The notes under the pieces were generated by a model. That model made no database searches and was not told the origin of the DNA. It was given only the letters and a program-made list of their open reading frames with translations. The translations under genes and the position numbers were made by a program. 64,000 nt of DNA. It comes from Amphritea opalescens. Its GTDB lineage: Bacteria; Pseudomonadota; Gammaproteobacteria; Pseudomonadales; Balneatricaceae. The stretch's first letter is position 1; each line of letters starts with the position of its first letter. Shown in pieces: positions 46,519 to 57,191 of this stretch. Location of the stretch: assembly GCF_003957515.1 (NCBI RefSeq), contig NZ_RQXW01000008.1, forward strand, positions 124,001 to 188,000, given 5' to 3'.

Positions 46519-47337
46519 TTATTTGATCCGGCGTTGTAGTCCTTTCTGGGCAATAATGCGGGTGGCGATCTCTTCGATCGAGAAGTGGGTGGTATTGATA
46601 AAAGGGATCTGCTGCTGCCGGAACATCCGCTCGACGCTGCGGACTTCCTCTTCACATTGATCGAGAGAGGCATAACGGCTGTTGGCGCGACGTTCATGAC
46701 GGATAGCCGCGAGTTGAAACGGATCGATGGTTAAACCAAATAACTTATCTTGAAAGGGCTGCAGCACCTCAGGCAAGGTCGGGCAGTTTAGATCGTCATC
46801 AGTCAGCGGGTAGTTGGCTGCCCGAATACCAAACTGCAGTGCCATATATAAGCAAGAGGGTGTTTTTCCGCAACGGGAAACACCAGTTAAGATAATGTCC
46901 GCTTTATCGTAGTGCTGTGTTCTGCCGCCATCATCATTTTCCATCGCAAAGTTGACCGACTCAATACGGTCCATATAGGTGTTTACTTCATTGATCGAGT
47001 GGGATTTGCCGACGCTATAAGATGAGTGGCTACCGAGTTCTAGTTCCAGCGGTTTTAGAAAGGATGAAAATACATCGATCTTATAGGCGCTACTGGTGGA
47101 GATGACTTTACGGATGGCTTCATCGACAACCGTATCGAATACTAGGGGCCGATAACCATCATCAAGACCAGCTTGGTCGATGGTCTCAACCGCGACAGCG
47201 GCTTTGTCGATACTGTCGATATAGGGCAGTGTTACTTTATTAAATTGAATCGAACCAAATTGCGCCAGTAAGCTATTACCCAAGGCTTCGGCGGTGATGC
47301 CTGTGCCGTCAGAGATAAAAAAAGCGGTGCGTTTCAT
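46519..47337 (-). CDS. ppsR: Phosphoenolpyruvate synthase regulatory protein (PSRP)
   Basis: A 272-residue bifunctional enzyme that phosphorylates (with ADP) and dephosphorylates PEP synthase, switching it off and on. It shows [16 protein letters not shown] at the start and the P-loop [10 protein letters not shown]. The ATG at 47337 gives the family's start. It diverges from ppsA, the usual arrangement. Confidence 0.93.
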   Translation of the reverse strand: MKRTAFFISDGTGITAEALGNSLLAQFGSIQFNKVTLPYIDSIDKAAVAVETIDQAGLDDGYRPLVFDTVVDEAIRKVISTSSAYKIDVFSSFLKPLELELGSHSSYSVGKSHSINEVNTYMDRIESVNFAMENDDGGRTQHYDKADIILTGVSRCGKTPSCLYMALQFGIRAANYPLTDDDLNCPTLPEVLQPFQDKLFGLTIDPFQLAAIRHERRANSRYASLDQCEEEVRSVERMFRQQQIPFINTTHFSIEEIATRIIAQKGLQRRIK

Positions 47338-47513
47338 AAGCTTAAACTGTCCTGTGTCATCGTAGTGTATCGCTGGGAGGTTATTATTACGGCATTGGCG
47401 CGTACTGTATAGCAAACTATTGTCTAAAACAGGAAGTTACTTAACGCACTGAACATACGTGCGGAATTACAGTATGATTAGCCCCATAAGAGAATATTAA
47501 GGAGTGTACGGTT

Positions 47514-49889
47514 TTGCAGGAATATATCGTTCGTCTAGATCAAGTGGGTATGGATGACATTGACCAAGTAGGTGGCAAAAACGCTTCACTGGGTGAAATG
47601 ATAACCGAGCTATCCGGTGTCGGCGTGAAAGTCCCCGGTGGATTTGCGACAACGGCAACTGCATTCCGGGACTTCTTAAAGCACAATCAACTGGATCAGC
47701 GCATCAGTGAGCTATTAGCGCAACTCGATCCTGAAGACGTCAATGCGTTAGCCATTACCGGTAATCAGGTGCGCCAATGGATTCTCGAGACACCTTTTCC
47801 CGAGGCGCTGGATAAAGCGATCGAGCAGGCGTTTACCGAGATGGGTGGTGATGAGGATCAAGCGGTGGCGATCCGTTCATCCGCGACGGCGGAAGACCTG
47901 CCCGATGCTTCCTTTGCCGGTCAGCAGGAAACCTTTCTTAATATCCGTGGATTAGCCAATATCAAAACCGCTATTCACGAGGTATTTGCCTCGTTATATA
48001 ACGATCGGGCTATTTCATACCGTGTGCATCATGGGTTCGAACATCATGATGTGGCGCTATCGGCGGCGATTCAGCGCATGGTCCGCAGTGAAACCGGTGC
48101 CAGTGGTGTGATGTTTACGCTGGATACGGAGTCAGGCTTTAAACATGTGGTGTTTATCACCTCGGCCTATGGCTTAGGCGAAACCGTTGTGCAGGGTGCG
48201 GTGAACCCCGATGAGTTCTATGTCTACAAACCTACACTACGTCAAGGTGCACCGGCGATTCTGCGCCGTAATCTGGGCACCAAAGCGATTAAAATGGTGT
48301 ACGGCAAAGAGGGAAACACGGCCAGTGCTGTGGAGACGGTGAAGGTTCCCGTTGAACAGCGGTTGCAGTTCTCGATTAACGATGACGATGTGCAAAAATT
48401 AGCGCAGATCGCCATGACGATCGAACAGCATTATGGCCGGCCGATGGATATCGAGTGGGCGAAAGATGGTGATGATGGCGAGCTGTATATTGTTCAAGCG
48501 CGTCCCGAAACCGTCAAAAGCCGTGATAAGACCGCGGTTATTGAGCGATACCTGCTGAAAGAAACCGGCAATGTGTTGCTCGAAGGACGCTCTATTGGTC
48601 ATCGTATTGGCAGTGGGCCGGTACGGATTGTCGAAAACCTAAGTGACATGGATAAGATTCAGCCCGGCGATGTGTTGGTCACCGATATGACCGACCCCGA
48701 CTGGGAGCCGGTGATGAAGCGTTCGTCGGCGATTATTACTAACCGTGGTGGACGCACATGCCATGCGGCGATTATTGCCCGTGAACTGGGGATTCCCGCG
48801 ATTGTCGGCTGTGGTGATGCCACTGAACGGTTGCATGATGGTCAGGAAGTCACCGTCTCCTGTGCAGAGGGGGATACAGGACGAGCCTATGAAGGGCATC
48901 TAGACTTTGAACATCAAACCAATAAAGTCGATTCCATGCCGCCACTGCCACTCGATATTATGATGAACGTGGGCAATCCTGATCGGGCCTTTGATTTTCA
49001 GGCACTGCCTAATGCGGGTGTGGGCTTGGCTCGGCTTGAATTTATTATTAACCGTATGATCGGTATTCACCCGAAAGCCTTGATCGAGTTTGATCAGCAG
49101 GAAGAGGGGATTAAAACCACGATCGCACGGCGCATCGCGGGCTACGAGAGCCCCATAGAGTTTTATGTGGCGAAGCTGGTGGAGGGAATCTCGACACTAG
49201 CAGCGGCGTTTTATCCTAAAAAAGTTATCGTGCGGATGTCGGATTTTAAATCCAATGAATATGGCCATCTGATTGGTGGTGCAGATTACGAAGCCCACGA
49301 AGAAAACCCAATGCTCGGTTTTCGTGGGGCTAGCCGCTATATTTCAGAATCTTTCCGTCAATGTTTTGATTTGGAATGTCGGGCGCTGAAATATGTACGT
49401 GACGTGATGAAACTCACCAATATTGAGGTGATGATTCCGTTCGTGCGCACCGTTGGGGAAGCCCGTCAGGTGGTCGAACTGCTGGCTGAAAATGGCTTGG
49501 TGCGGGGCGAAAATGGTCTGCGGGTCATCATGATGTGTGAGATCCCCTCGAATGCATTGTTGGCCGATCAATTCCTCGAATACTTTGATGGTTTCTCTAT
49601 TGGCTCCAATGACCTGACTCAGCTAACGCTAGGGTTAGATCGCGATTCCGGCGTGATTGCGCATCTGTTTGACGAACGTAATGACGCAGTACGTAAGTTG
49701 TTGGAGATGGCGATTCAGGCGTGCCGCGCACAGGGTAAGTATGTGGGCATCTGTGGTCAGGGGCCATCCGATCATCCTGATCTAGCTAACTGGCTAATGG
49801 AACAGGGTATTGATTCGGTGTCGTTAAACCCAGATACGGTGCTGGAAACCTGGTTCTTCCTTGCCAATGAAGATAATAAATCACTTTGA
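47514..49889 (+). CDS. ppsA: Phosphoenolpyruvate synthase
   Basis: 791 residues. PpsA makes PEP from pyruvate and ATP for gluconeogenesis. The phosphorylated His417 lies in [15 protein letters not shown], and the swivelling domain is followed by the PEP barrel with [16 protein letters not shown]. The start codon is TTG, with AAGGAGTG well placed 8 bases before; no ATG fits. ppsR is divergent and its product targets the Thr next to His417. Confidence 0.95.
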   Translation: MQEYIVRLDQVGMDDIDQVGGKNASLGEMITELSGVGVKVPGGFATTATAFRDFLKHNQLDQRISELLAQLDPEDVNALAITGNQVRQWILETPFPEALDKAIEQAFTEMGGDEDQAVAIRSSATAEDLPDASFAGQQETFLNIRGLANIKTAIHEVFASLYNDRAISYRVHHGFEHHDVALSAAIQRMVRSETGASGVMFTLDTESGFKHVVFITSAYGLGETVVQGAVNPDEFYVYKPTLRQGAPAILRRNLGTKAIKMVYGKEGNTASAVETVKVPVEQRLQFSINDDDVQKLAQIAMTIEQHYGRPMDIEWAKDGDDGELYIVQARPETVKSRDKTAVIERYLLKETGNVLLEGRSIGHRIGSGPVRIVENLSDMDKIQPGDVLVTDMTDPDWEPVMKRSSAIITNRGGRTCHAAIIARELGIPAIVGCGDATERLHDGQEVTVSCAEGDTGRAYEGHLDFEHQTNKVDSMPPLPLDIMMNVGNPDRAFDFQALPNAGVGLARLEFIINRMIGIHPKALIEFDQQEEGIKTTIARRIAGYESPIEFYVAKLVEGISTLAAAFYPKKVIVRMSDFKSNEYGHLIGGADYEAHEENPMLGFRGASRYISESFRQCFDLECRALKYVRDVMKLTNIEVMIPFVRTVGEARQVVELLAENGLVRGENGLRVIMMCEIPSNALLADQFLEYFDGFSIGSNDLTQLTLGLDRDSGVIAHLFDERNDAVRKLLEMAIQACRAQGKYVGICGQGPSDHPDLANWLMEQGIDSVSLNPDTVLETWFFLANEDNKSL

Positions 49890-49943
49890 TTTTATACCGT
49901 TATCTTTGTGGTTGTTGTCAATGTCATTTCTAACTGAACGCTG

Positions 49944-50633
49944 ATGCAGCTCGATCGGTTTATTCAGATCAACACCCCCTATAGTCGGCGGCATGTGAAG
50001 TGTTTGCTGGCTGAAGGGCGGGTGACGGTGGCGGGAAGTGTGACCACGGATGCTGGCCTTGAGGTAGATCGTTTCGTTCGCATTGAACTCGATGGTCAGA
50101 TATTGCAGGAATCCCAAAGCCACTACCTGATGTTGCATAAGCCTGCGGGTGTAGTCAGTGCCACGGAACATCCGGAGCATCAAACCGTCATCGATCTGCT
50201 GCCGCCAGCATTACGAGAGGGGTTACATCTAGCCGGGCGGTTAGATCTGAAAACCACCGGGCTCTTGTTGCTAACCAATGATGGCCATTGGTCGCGGCGA
50301 ATCACCCAGCCAACCTCGAAGATCGCCAAGGTTTACCATGTGACCACCCAAGATGAAGTTGCGGCGGATGCGGAGGCTGTCTTTGGTCAAGGGATCTATT
50401 TTCGTTACGAAGACATTACCACGCAGCCCGCTGAACTCGAGCGCATCGATAGCCATCATTCCCGTCTCACCCTGCACGAAGGCCGCTATCATCAGGTAAA
50501 GCGGATGTTTGGTTATTTCGATAATGAAGTGACGGCATTACACCGCGAGCAGATCGGTGGATTAACGCTAGACCCTCAATTGCCTCCCGGTGCTTTTCGG
50601 CCACTCACCGCCGCTGAAATTGCGCTTTTCTAA
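49944..50633 (+). CDS. rsuA: 16S rRNA pseudouridine-516 synthase
   Basis: 229 residues: an S4 RNA-binding domain (1-60) and a pseudouridine synthase domain with the catalytic GRLDLKTTGLLLLTNDG. The sequence is close to RsuA, which modifies U516 of 16S rRNA. It ends 4 bases into the convergent rhombosortase gene. Confidence 0.9.
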   Translation: MQLDRFIQINTPYSRRHVKCLLAEGRVTVAGSVTTDAGLEVDRFVRIELDGQILQESQSHYLMLHKPAGVVSATEHPEHQTVIDLLPPALREGLHLAGRLDLKTTGLLLLTNDGHWSRRITQPTSKIAKVYHVTTQDEVAADAEAVFGQGIYFRYEDITTQPAELERIDSHHSRLTLHEGRYHQVKRMFGYFDNEVTALHREQIGGLTLDPQLPPGAFRPLTAAEIALF

Positions 50634-51280
50634 TGATGAGTCCTCGTTAGTTCGCTGCTAGTATTCCGCGCCTTGAATTTATCTGTTTCAATCATCCAGC
50701 CCAGAATGACAACGACCCCCGCCAAAGAGCCGACTAAATGAGCGGTTGGGTAGGCGGGCCAGGCACTTTGACTCAGTAACGCTTGCTGACTGAACTGTTC
50801 CCAGATTAACTTCCCCAAACAGATGAGTAGCGGTAACCAGCCATTGAGCGAGGGTTGTTGGCGGGCAAAGATCACCAAGCTTAATGTCAACGGAGCGAAT
50901 AGCAGGCCAGATAACCCCGCATAGCGGCTAATACCGGACGCAGGTGACATCAGGTGGACGTCCAATAAGAAGACGGCTGCCAGCAATGCTGCCAGTAGAT
51001 ATTTAGGTGAATGCAACTCTAGGTATCCAGCGGCTAGTGCAAAGGCCAATAGATCCCACAGCAGGTGACTAGAGGAGGTATGGCTGAGATGTCCGCTCAC
51101 TAGACGCCAGAGCTGCCCCTGTTGAATCAATTGTTGATCAAAGTAGCTGAGCTCAAATAGAGAAGGGCTCAAGCTTAAGGGGAGGGCGATGAGAATAATA
51201 ACGAGCGTAATGAAGGGAAGCCTAACGCCCCCCGCTAAGGCGGGAGGCGTATTTACGTTGATGTTATTGGACGTGTTCAT
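50630..51280 (-). CDS. rrtA: Rhombosortase
   Basis: A 216-residue rhomboid-family intramembrane protease. GHLSH at 63-67, the nucleophile Ser124 in AGLSGLL and His181 in AHLVGSLAG give the rhombosortase pattern. Rhombosortases cut proteins at a GlyGly-CTERM tail. The VIT/VWA protein gene 7 bases upstream has such a tail, so this enzyme seems to be encoded with its own substrate. Confidence 0.85.
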   Translation of the reverse strand: MNTSNNINVNTPPALAGGVRLPFITLVIILIALPLSLSPSLFELSYFDQQLIQQGQLWRLVSGHLSHTSSSHLLWDLLAFALAAGYLELHSPKYLLAALLAAVFLLDVHLMSPASGISRYAGLSGLLFAPLTLSLVIFARQQPSLNGWLPLLICLGKLIWEQFSQQALLSQSAWPAYPTAHLVGSLAGVVVILGWMIETDKFKARNTSSELTRTHH

Positions 51281-51287
51281 AGTGATC

Positions 51288-53426
51288 TCACCATTGTCTG
51301 CGGTTCTGACGGCTACGGCGATCGTTACGGTAGTGAACCAGTAACAGAGAACCGATCAATAACAGTATCCAGTGACCGATCGCACCTGAACCCGAACTAG
51401 AACCGCCGAATGAGGCTCTTGATTGTGATGGGTTAAACATCGGCTTTTGGCTGTCGGCACGGCTGCTAGCAACCGGTTGCTGTAACCGTTGTTGACGGGC
51501 CAGCTGTTCGTTCTGCGTACGTTGCTGATTATCACGTTCAATCTTCAGCTGTTTAAATACTTCTTCTCTGACAACCAGCATGGAGGTGTAATCGGTGACG
51601 AGATCATACTGCAGCGCTATATCGGTCATCGCTTGTATGCCATCGGCGTTAGCTGCGTCATCCTCACCGAGGTAGTCCATTTTAGCTTGTATATTCTCGA
51701 TACTGGCAAAGGCCCAGATGCGTTCAAGTTCAGGGTGTCGCTGGCTGCCTTCTTCATTAAAGCGTGGCAGCGTGACCTCAGTGCTGTATTCCCGTGTTTG
51801 CTGTCCTGCATCCGCGGTTAGTGTCACCTTGACCGGTCCCGGCTTACGATAATGGCCGAGCACAGTTAATTGTTCGCCACGGTAGAGTGATCCGATCTGA
51901 TCCGGTGTTAGGTCGGTGACTCGGCCACCATCGATGCTTAGCTGCACATTGCGCAGTGCCTGATGAGTCATCTTGCTGGTGGCTAACATCAACTGGCCGA
52001 CAATATCGTCCGCGTTAGATACGCTGATGGCAAAACCGTTGGAGACCTCCGTCATACCGTTGAGTAATGGTCTGTTAGCGCTATTCCCCATGACGAAGGT
52101 GAATAGTCGGACATCCGCCTTTTCCATTAAATCGAGAAAGCGTTTCTTCTCGGTCACACCTAAGTTAGCGACCCCATCGGTGACCAAAATCATAGCCGTA
52201 CTACGGTCTGAATCCATATTCTTTAAGCCTAAGGATAAGCCGGCATAGAGGTTGGTGCCGTTAGTCGGTTGGTATTGTGCCAATTGATCCAGTAGCGGGC
52301 TGATGATCTCTGGTTTGGCCAGTTGGAAGCCTTGCGAGAAATCGGTTGCGCTGTTGTTAAATAGAACGATTTTAAAGCGGTCTTCAGGACGCAGCTTAGC
52401 AAGCCCCTGACGCACACCGTCAATAAGTGTGCTGTATTTTCCTTGCATCGAGCCGGAGACATCCAAGACAAACACCCAGTCACGACCGCCCTGCAAAACG
52501 CCTAAATCATCACCGGGCGTCAGTGTCATCATGAAGGTGCCCGGTGCGTCAGCGGAAGCTTTGTAGCTTAGTAGATCGAGACTGCCGGGTAGGTTTTGGC
52601 TGTGGCGCCAATACACCACGATATCTTTATCGAGACTGGCCGCGGGGACGATACCGGCGGGTTGAAGCTGTTCACTCGGTAAGCCTTCAGTGCTGGTCTC
52701 TATTTGAGTGTCAGTCGCGGCTGATGGATTGCTTTGGTTCTCTAGGCTGATATGCCACTGTTGAGGATTAAGCTGCTGTACCGTGGCTTGAGTGTGTTGC
52801 GGTAGGCGAATAGAGTCGATCGGATAACCGGAGGCGAGGGTCATATTAAAGCTGAATTTTTCATCTACGGTTTCGTTACGGCTCCAAAAGGCATTTTTCT
52901 GATCATCGACACCGCCATCTTCGAGTGGGTAGACGTATCGGCCCACACCGGAATCCACATGGGTGGGTTGAATATAAACCAGCTTGATACGCACATCACC
53001 GTTGGGCTGCACCGGTGTGACATTGATGTCGAAGGTTTTATAACTGTCTTGTTCCACCAGAGCGGCTTCCCGTCCTGCTTGTTTTTCCTGTTCATAGATC
53101 TCTCGGGCTTGTTGCTTTTTAACGACTTCACCGGAGACCGGTTTGCCATCAATCCAATAGGTGAATTCACCCACAGCAGCATGATCAGGTAACGGGAAGC
53201 TATAGATCGCTTCTAGGGCTTGATTAGAGGGGTTATGGAATACCTGTTCAATGCTGGTGACGGCGTAGCTATGTTCCATCACGACATTGACGTGATGTTC
53301 TTTAATGGTTAAATCTGGCAGGCTGGATTGCGTTGGTTTAAGTAATCCTGCGGCGTCGGCTGTTGAGTGCCCGAGGGTCAGTGCCAAACTCAAAGCGAGG
53401 GTGCCGGTTAATAATTTGCTGCTCAT
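51288..53426 (-). CDS. VIT/VWA surface protein with a GlyGly-CTERM-like tail
   Basis: 712 residues: a signal peptide ending near residue 26, a VIT (vault/inter-alpha-trypsin) domain (about 32-160), and a VWA domain with the metal-site DVSGS at 322-326. The C-terminus (from about 673) has GGSSSGSG, a hydrophobic segment and Arg-rich end (RNDRRSRQNRR), the GlyGly-CTERM layout. It belongs to the group known as marine proteobacterial sortase targets, whose usual LPXTG tail is absent here. Function is probably at the cell surface; the ligand is unknown. Confidence 0.85.
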   Translation of the reverse strand: MSSKLLTGTLALSLALTLGHSTADAAGLLKPTQSSLPDLTIKEHHVNVVMEHSYAVTSIEQVFHNPSNQALEAIYSFPLPDHAAVGEFTYWIDGKPVSGEVVKKQQAREIYEQEKQAGREAALVEQDSYKTFDINVTPVQPNGDVRIKLVYIQPTHVDSGVGRYVYPLEDGGVDDQKNAFWSRNETVDEKFSFNMTLASGYPIDSIRLPQHTQATVQQLNPQQWHISLENQSNPSAATDTQIETSTEGLPSEQLQPAGIVPAASLDKDIVVYWRHSQNLPGSLDLLSYKASADAPGTFMMTLTPGDDLGVLQGGRDWVFVLDVSGSMQGKYSTLIDGVRQGLAKLRPEDRFKIVLFNNSATDFSQGFQLAKPEIISPLLDQLAQYQPTNGTNLYAGLSLGLKNMDSDRSTAMILVTDGVANLGVTEKKRFLDLMEKADVRLFTFVMGNSANRPLLNGMTEVSNGFAISVSNADDIVGQLMLATSKMTHQALRNVQLSIDGGRVTDLTPDQIGSLYRGEQLTVLGHYRKPGPVKVTLTADAGQQTREYSTEVTLPRFNEEGSQRHPELERIWAFASIENIQAKMDYLGEDDAANADGIQAMTDIALQYDLVTDYTSMLVVREEVFKQLKIERDNQQRTQNEQLARQQRLQQPVASSRADSQKPMFNPSQSRASFGGSSSGSGAIGHWILLLIGSLLLVHYRNDRRSRQNRRQW

Positions 53427-53567
53427 ATAAATCCTCTGAATCTCAGTTCGTTGAAGTCAGAGGGATGATCTAGTTAAAACCGTTTCAGGCGTAGCAAAAC
53501 GATCAAGGTAGCAAATAACGCTACCTTAGGTTGAATAAAGGGTTGAATCAACGGGGATGGGAAGGCG

Positions 53568-54305
53568 TTAAGGGTTTTTACGGTAGTGCTTAAACAGACT
53601 GTACTGCCATTGGCGTATCGCTATCACCATGGTGTTGCCATGTTTTTGATCCATCGGTAGGGGATAGTCGTCACGAATGAGGCTATTAAACTCTTCTGCG
53701 ATGCGTTCCATCTTTTTCTGCATAGCGAGATTCGCTTCGGGTGTTAGCACCCCGTTAAGTACAATCAATTTCTCGTGTTTTTTATCGAAACGGGACTGGA
53801 AGAAATCCTGCTCAACTTTTTGCTGGAAAAACTGCTGAATCGGGCCGTTAGGCAGCCAGGTGAAGTTGGGATCGATCAGCAGCTTAATACGGTTGTTGGG
53901 TTGCAACTCGATAAAATGAAGGCGGTCGAGTTGTGCCAGTTTACGGATGCAGTCATGTTCACTGATATCGTAATGGTCGATGATATCCTTAAAGCCGAAA
54001 CCATTGATTACACTGACCGCAATTAAGAGTAGTTCGAGGTCGGATGCGATCTCTTGTTCCTGTTCGCGGGTAAGCTGGGTGAGGCGTTGTTGCTCTTGGG
54101 CCATCAGCTTGAACAACCCCGTGAGTTCCAAACCTGCTAGGTCGGCAATAATCTCTAGACGCTGCAGGGTAAAGTTCTGTTCAGAGAATAGACGTTTGAC
54201 TGAAGCCTCGCTGAGTTGCAGTGCATCGGCCACATGGGTATATGTTTTCCCCTGTGCTTTTAACTGCTTCTTGAGGGTTTGAACCAGTGCTGCTGCCTGC
54301 GCCAT
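53568..54305 (-). CDS. XRE-type (helix-turn-helix) transcriptional regulator
   Basis: A 245-residue protein with an N-terminal helix-turn-helix (TYTHVADALQLSEASVKRLFS, about 20-42) and a 180-residue C-terminal part that includes a second winged-helix-like stretch. It is close to a conserved group of unknown target. The ATG at 54305 follows AAGGCAG; the frame is open 11 codons further. It lies behind the VIT/VWA promoter region. Confidence 0.8.
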   Translation of the reverse strand: MAQAAALVQTLKKQLKAQGKTYTHVADALQLSEASVKRLFSEQNFTLQRLEIIADLAGLELTGLFKLMAQEQQRLTQLTREQEQEIASDLELLLIAVSVINGFGFKDIIDHYDISEHDCIRKLAQLDRLHFIELQPNNRIKLLIDPNFTWLPNGPIQQFFQQKVEQDFFQSRFDKKHEKLIVLNGVLTPEANLAMQKKMERIAEEFNSLIRDDYPLPMDQKHGNTMVIAIRQWQYSLFKHYRKNP

Positions 54306-54511
54306 ATAGCTGCCTTTAATTCCATGGGTATCGAACAAGGGTGTGTTTTAGCATAAAAAAGTAGCGAAATCTGCCCAGAAGCAGGTAGATGCTTGCGGTT
54401 ATTATATTTATACCGTTATCTGTTGTTGGTTTTAAGGGTCATAAACATGGTTTAATTTAACTAAGTTAATAGGTGAACCACTCTTTTCAGGCTCTAATAA
54501 TCAGGATGAAC

Positions 54512-55066
54512 ATGCCCTATAAAATCCCCCAGTCTCTGACTACTGAGCGATTAACGCTGACTAAAATTTCGATTGATGATTGGCCCGCACTGCATCAGTT
54601 TTATAAAGATATAGAATCAACCCGATACACCACAGGCCGTCCTTTAAGCGAAGGGGAGAGTTGGCGTATCGTGGCCGCGTTAATCGGTCATTGGGAAATC
54701 CATGGTCATGGCCCCTACACCCTGAAGTTGAAAGATAGCAATACCGTCGTCGGGATTGTTGGTCTTTGGTATCCGGGAGATTGGCCCGAACCTGAAATAA
54801 TGTGGTCGTTAATTCCGGGCTATAGTGGCAAGGGATACGCGACAGAGGGGGCTATTGCCGTGAGAGAGATGGCGGCGACTTACTTGCCCGAGCTGCGTCT
54901 GATCAGTTTGATCTTTGAACAAAATGCTGCATCACGAAAACTGGCCTTATCGCTAGGGGCAACACTGGAAAGGGAGTTTAGCTTTCGAGATAAAACCGCC
55001 TTGATCTATCGTCATTTAGCGCCGTTGAATCCGCGTGAGCACAATACCCGCGAGAATACCGATTAG
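54512..55066 (+). CDS. GNAT-family acetyltransferase (RimJ/RimL-like)
   Basis: 184 residues. LTTERLTLTKIS at the start and the acetyl-CoA site IPGYSGKGYATEG identify the group, which acetylates N-termini or small amines. ATG 54512 follows CAGGA; earlier open starts are weaker. The 3' end overlaps the convergent EamA gene by 51 bases. Confidence 0.85.
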   Translation: MPYKIPQSLTTERLTLTKISIDDWPALHQFYKDIESTRYTTGRPLSEGESWRIVAALIGHWEIHGHGPYTLKLKDSNTVVGIVGLWYPGDWPEPEIMWSLIPGYSGKGYATEGAIAVREMAATYLPELRLISLIFEQNAASRKLALSLGATLEREFSFRDKTALIYRHLAPLNPREHNTRENTD

Positions 55067-55903
55067 TGCAAACAGACTACTCGGCGGCACGGAATCATCT
55101 AGGATTAATGTGCCGGCAAAATACGCGACTACTGGAATAAGGAAATTACAGTTTGATAGAAAGCTGGGGCCGGCGCGATTCACCACAACGAAGTAAACAA
55201 TGGAGGCAACGCCGGCTGGCATAACGCCGAGCCAAAGCAGTGCGATCACCGAACTGGGTGTGGCGAGTGAAGTGAGCTCTTGGTAGATACTTGCCCCATG
55301 GTAGAGGACAAACGGCAGTATCAGGATGCAGGCACAAATAGTCATGCCTGCTCCGCCAACGAGTGGGTTGAACCTCGGTAATAAGCGGATGAGAATCGTA
55401 TTGATGGCATAGCTACTGGCCGCAGCAAGGATAGCGAGGGCGCCGATTAGATCGATGCTGCCTGAGGCAAAAGGATTGAGTAACAGGGTGACACAGCTAA
55501 AGGCGATGACGAATCCTAGGAGTTTGTAACGGTTGAATGTTTCACCCGGCACAACATAGTGTGCGATCAGCATGGTAACAAAGGGCATTACCGACATCAG
55601 CACACCGGTGGTGGCGGAGGTGACGCTGTTCTGTCCCCAGGTAATGAGCGTAAAGGGCAGGGCGTTACCAAACAGCCCCAGTAGCATAAAGCTGCCCCAG
55701 CTTTTGGCATTCAAAGGTAAACGTAATCCCTTTGAGTAAACGAATAGGCTAATAACAATAGCCCCCAACGCGATACGTGCGAGGGTTATTGTGAGGGCTG
55801 AAAATCCGCTCTCGATCGCGATAGAGGTCACCATGAAAGAGGTGCCCCAGGTGATGACGAGGAAGCCTAGAAGAAGCCAATTTATCAGTTGCGGAGTGAA
55901 CAC
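55016..55903 (-). CDS. EamA/DMT-family permease
   Basis: 295 residues with ten membrane segments in two EamA repeats (TWGTSFMVTSIAIESG at the start; WLGVMPAGVASIVYFV in the second). The group exports metabolites. Start GTG 55903 has no clear ribosome site, so the true start is uncertain. Confidence 0.85.
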   Translation of the reverse strand: MFTPQLINWLLLGFLVITWGTSFMVTSIAIESGFSALTITLARIALGAIVISLFVYSKGLRLPLNAKSWGSFMLLGLFGNALPFTLITWGQNSVTSATTGVLMSVMPFVTMLIAHYVVPGETFNRYKLLGFVIAFSCVTLLLNPFASGSIDLIGALAILAAASSYAINTILIRLLPRFNPLVGGAGMTICACILILPFVLYHGASIYQELTSLATPSSVIALLWLGVMPAGVASIVYFVVVNRAGPSFLSNCNFLIPVVAYFAGTLILDDSVPPSSLFALIGILAGIVLTRIQRR

Positions 55904-56112
55904 TATTCAGGTCTACCGTTGATAGCGGAAAAGCGGGCTATTTTATACTAGTCTTGCGGCTAAAGCTGTAGTGGGCGAGTCTTGGTTGGGTCTAGTAATC
56001 GCATCAAAAAGAGCGATCTATTTTTCATAATCCATTATTTTTGTGGCCGAGGTTTTGTTAAGCTCAGGCAACCTCGCTGAAATCGATAAAGCGTTAGTGA
56101 ATAAGGGTATGT

Positions 56113-56589
56113 ATGAAGCAGTTTATGATGATCGTCGGTATTATTGCCTTCGTATTGGTGGTTGCCGTGATGGGGTATTTTGTCTTTCAAGGGATTAAAT
56201 CCCGTGAGCAAATGTCGCCAGGATTGGTTGATGGCGCGTTGTCGGCTTGTCCTATCAAGCCTAACGCGGTTTGTAGTTACGAAGGCACCGATACCGAGCA
56301 CTTTATCGCGCCTATTACACCAGTAACTTCATCAGTAACGCCCGATATGACTTCGGTGGCTAAAACTGTTGAAGCATTAGGTGGCCGTATTGTCACCCTC
56401 GATACTCATTATCTAGCCGCTGAGTTTAGCTCCAATCTGTTTGGCTTTGTCGATGACCTTGAACTGTTACGCGATCCGTCCGAAGGAGTTATTCATGTGC
56501 GCGCAGCCGCTCGAGTAGGCTACTCCGATATGGGGGTGAATCGTAAAAGGGTTGAGGCGTTACGACAGCAGTTGGAAGCGGTGCAATGA
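56113..56589 (+). CDS. DUF1499 domain protein, membrane-anchored
   Basis: 158 residues: an N-terminal membrane segment (6-28) and a DUF1499 domain whose core includes SACPIKPNAVCSYE and RDPSEGVIHVRAAARVGYSDMGVNRKR (split by a strand). The domain's function is unknown. The stop overlaps the next start by four bases (ATGA). Confidence 0.85.
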   Translation: MKQFMMIVGIIAFVLVVAVMGYFVFQGIKSREQMSPGLVDGALSACPIKPNAVCSYEGTDTEHFIAPITPVTSSVTPDMTSVAKTVEALGGRIVTLDTHYLAAEFSSNLFGFVDDLELLRDPSEGVIHVRAAARVGYSDMGVNRKRVEALRQQLEAVQ

Positions 56590-57098
56590 GCGGTAGTCGG
56601 AACATAGACTATCTGGCCGGTTATTCCGCTGAACTGCAGCAACAGGTCACGCAGTTGATTGACGCCGGTAAGTTGCCCGACTATCTACGCCAGCGTTATC
56701 AGGGTGGGCATGGGGTATCGAATTCGAAAAGTCTCTATCAATACACCCTCACGCTGAAAAACACCCATCTCAAAAAATCAGCTCCATTGAGTAAAGTGGA
56801 GTATGACGACCGCATCGATGTTATCCATAATGCGTTGGGGCTACATACCCATATTTCTCGGGTGCAGGGCAATAAACTGCGGGCTAAAAAAGAGATCCGC
56901 ATCGCCTCTCTTTTTAAGCAAACCCCAGAGCCGTTTTTACGTATGATCGTGGTGCATGAACTGGCACATATCCGCGAGAAAGAACATAACCGCGCCTTTT
57001 ATAACCTGTGTCAGTACATGGAACCGGACTATCATCAGTTGGAATTGGACCTGCGGCTCTACCTGACCTGTCTCGAGCGCTTTGGCCCGATTTATTAA
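56586..57098 (+). CDS. YgjP-like metal-dependent hydrolase
   Basis: 170 residues with the zinc-protease motif VVHELAHIREKEH near residue 122-134, as in YgjP/SprT-like proteins. Its substrate is unknown. Coupled to the DUF1499 gene. Confidence 0.82.
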   Translation: MSGSRNIDYLAGYSAELQQQVTQLIDAGKLPDYLRQRYQGGHGVSNSKSLYQYTLTLKNTHLKKSAPLSKVEYDDRIDVIHNALGLHTHISRVQGNKLRAKKEIRIASLFKQTPEPFLRMIVVHELAHIREKEHNRAFYNLCQYMEPDYHQLELDLRLYLTCLERFGPIY

Positions 57099-57191
57099 GG
57101 TTCATCAAGGCGTTGTCCGCCGATGGTTCTATTAAAAGACCATTTTTAATGAATATACGGCTCTAGTTGAAGCGCCGACTAAAGGTCCCCC

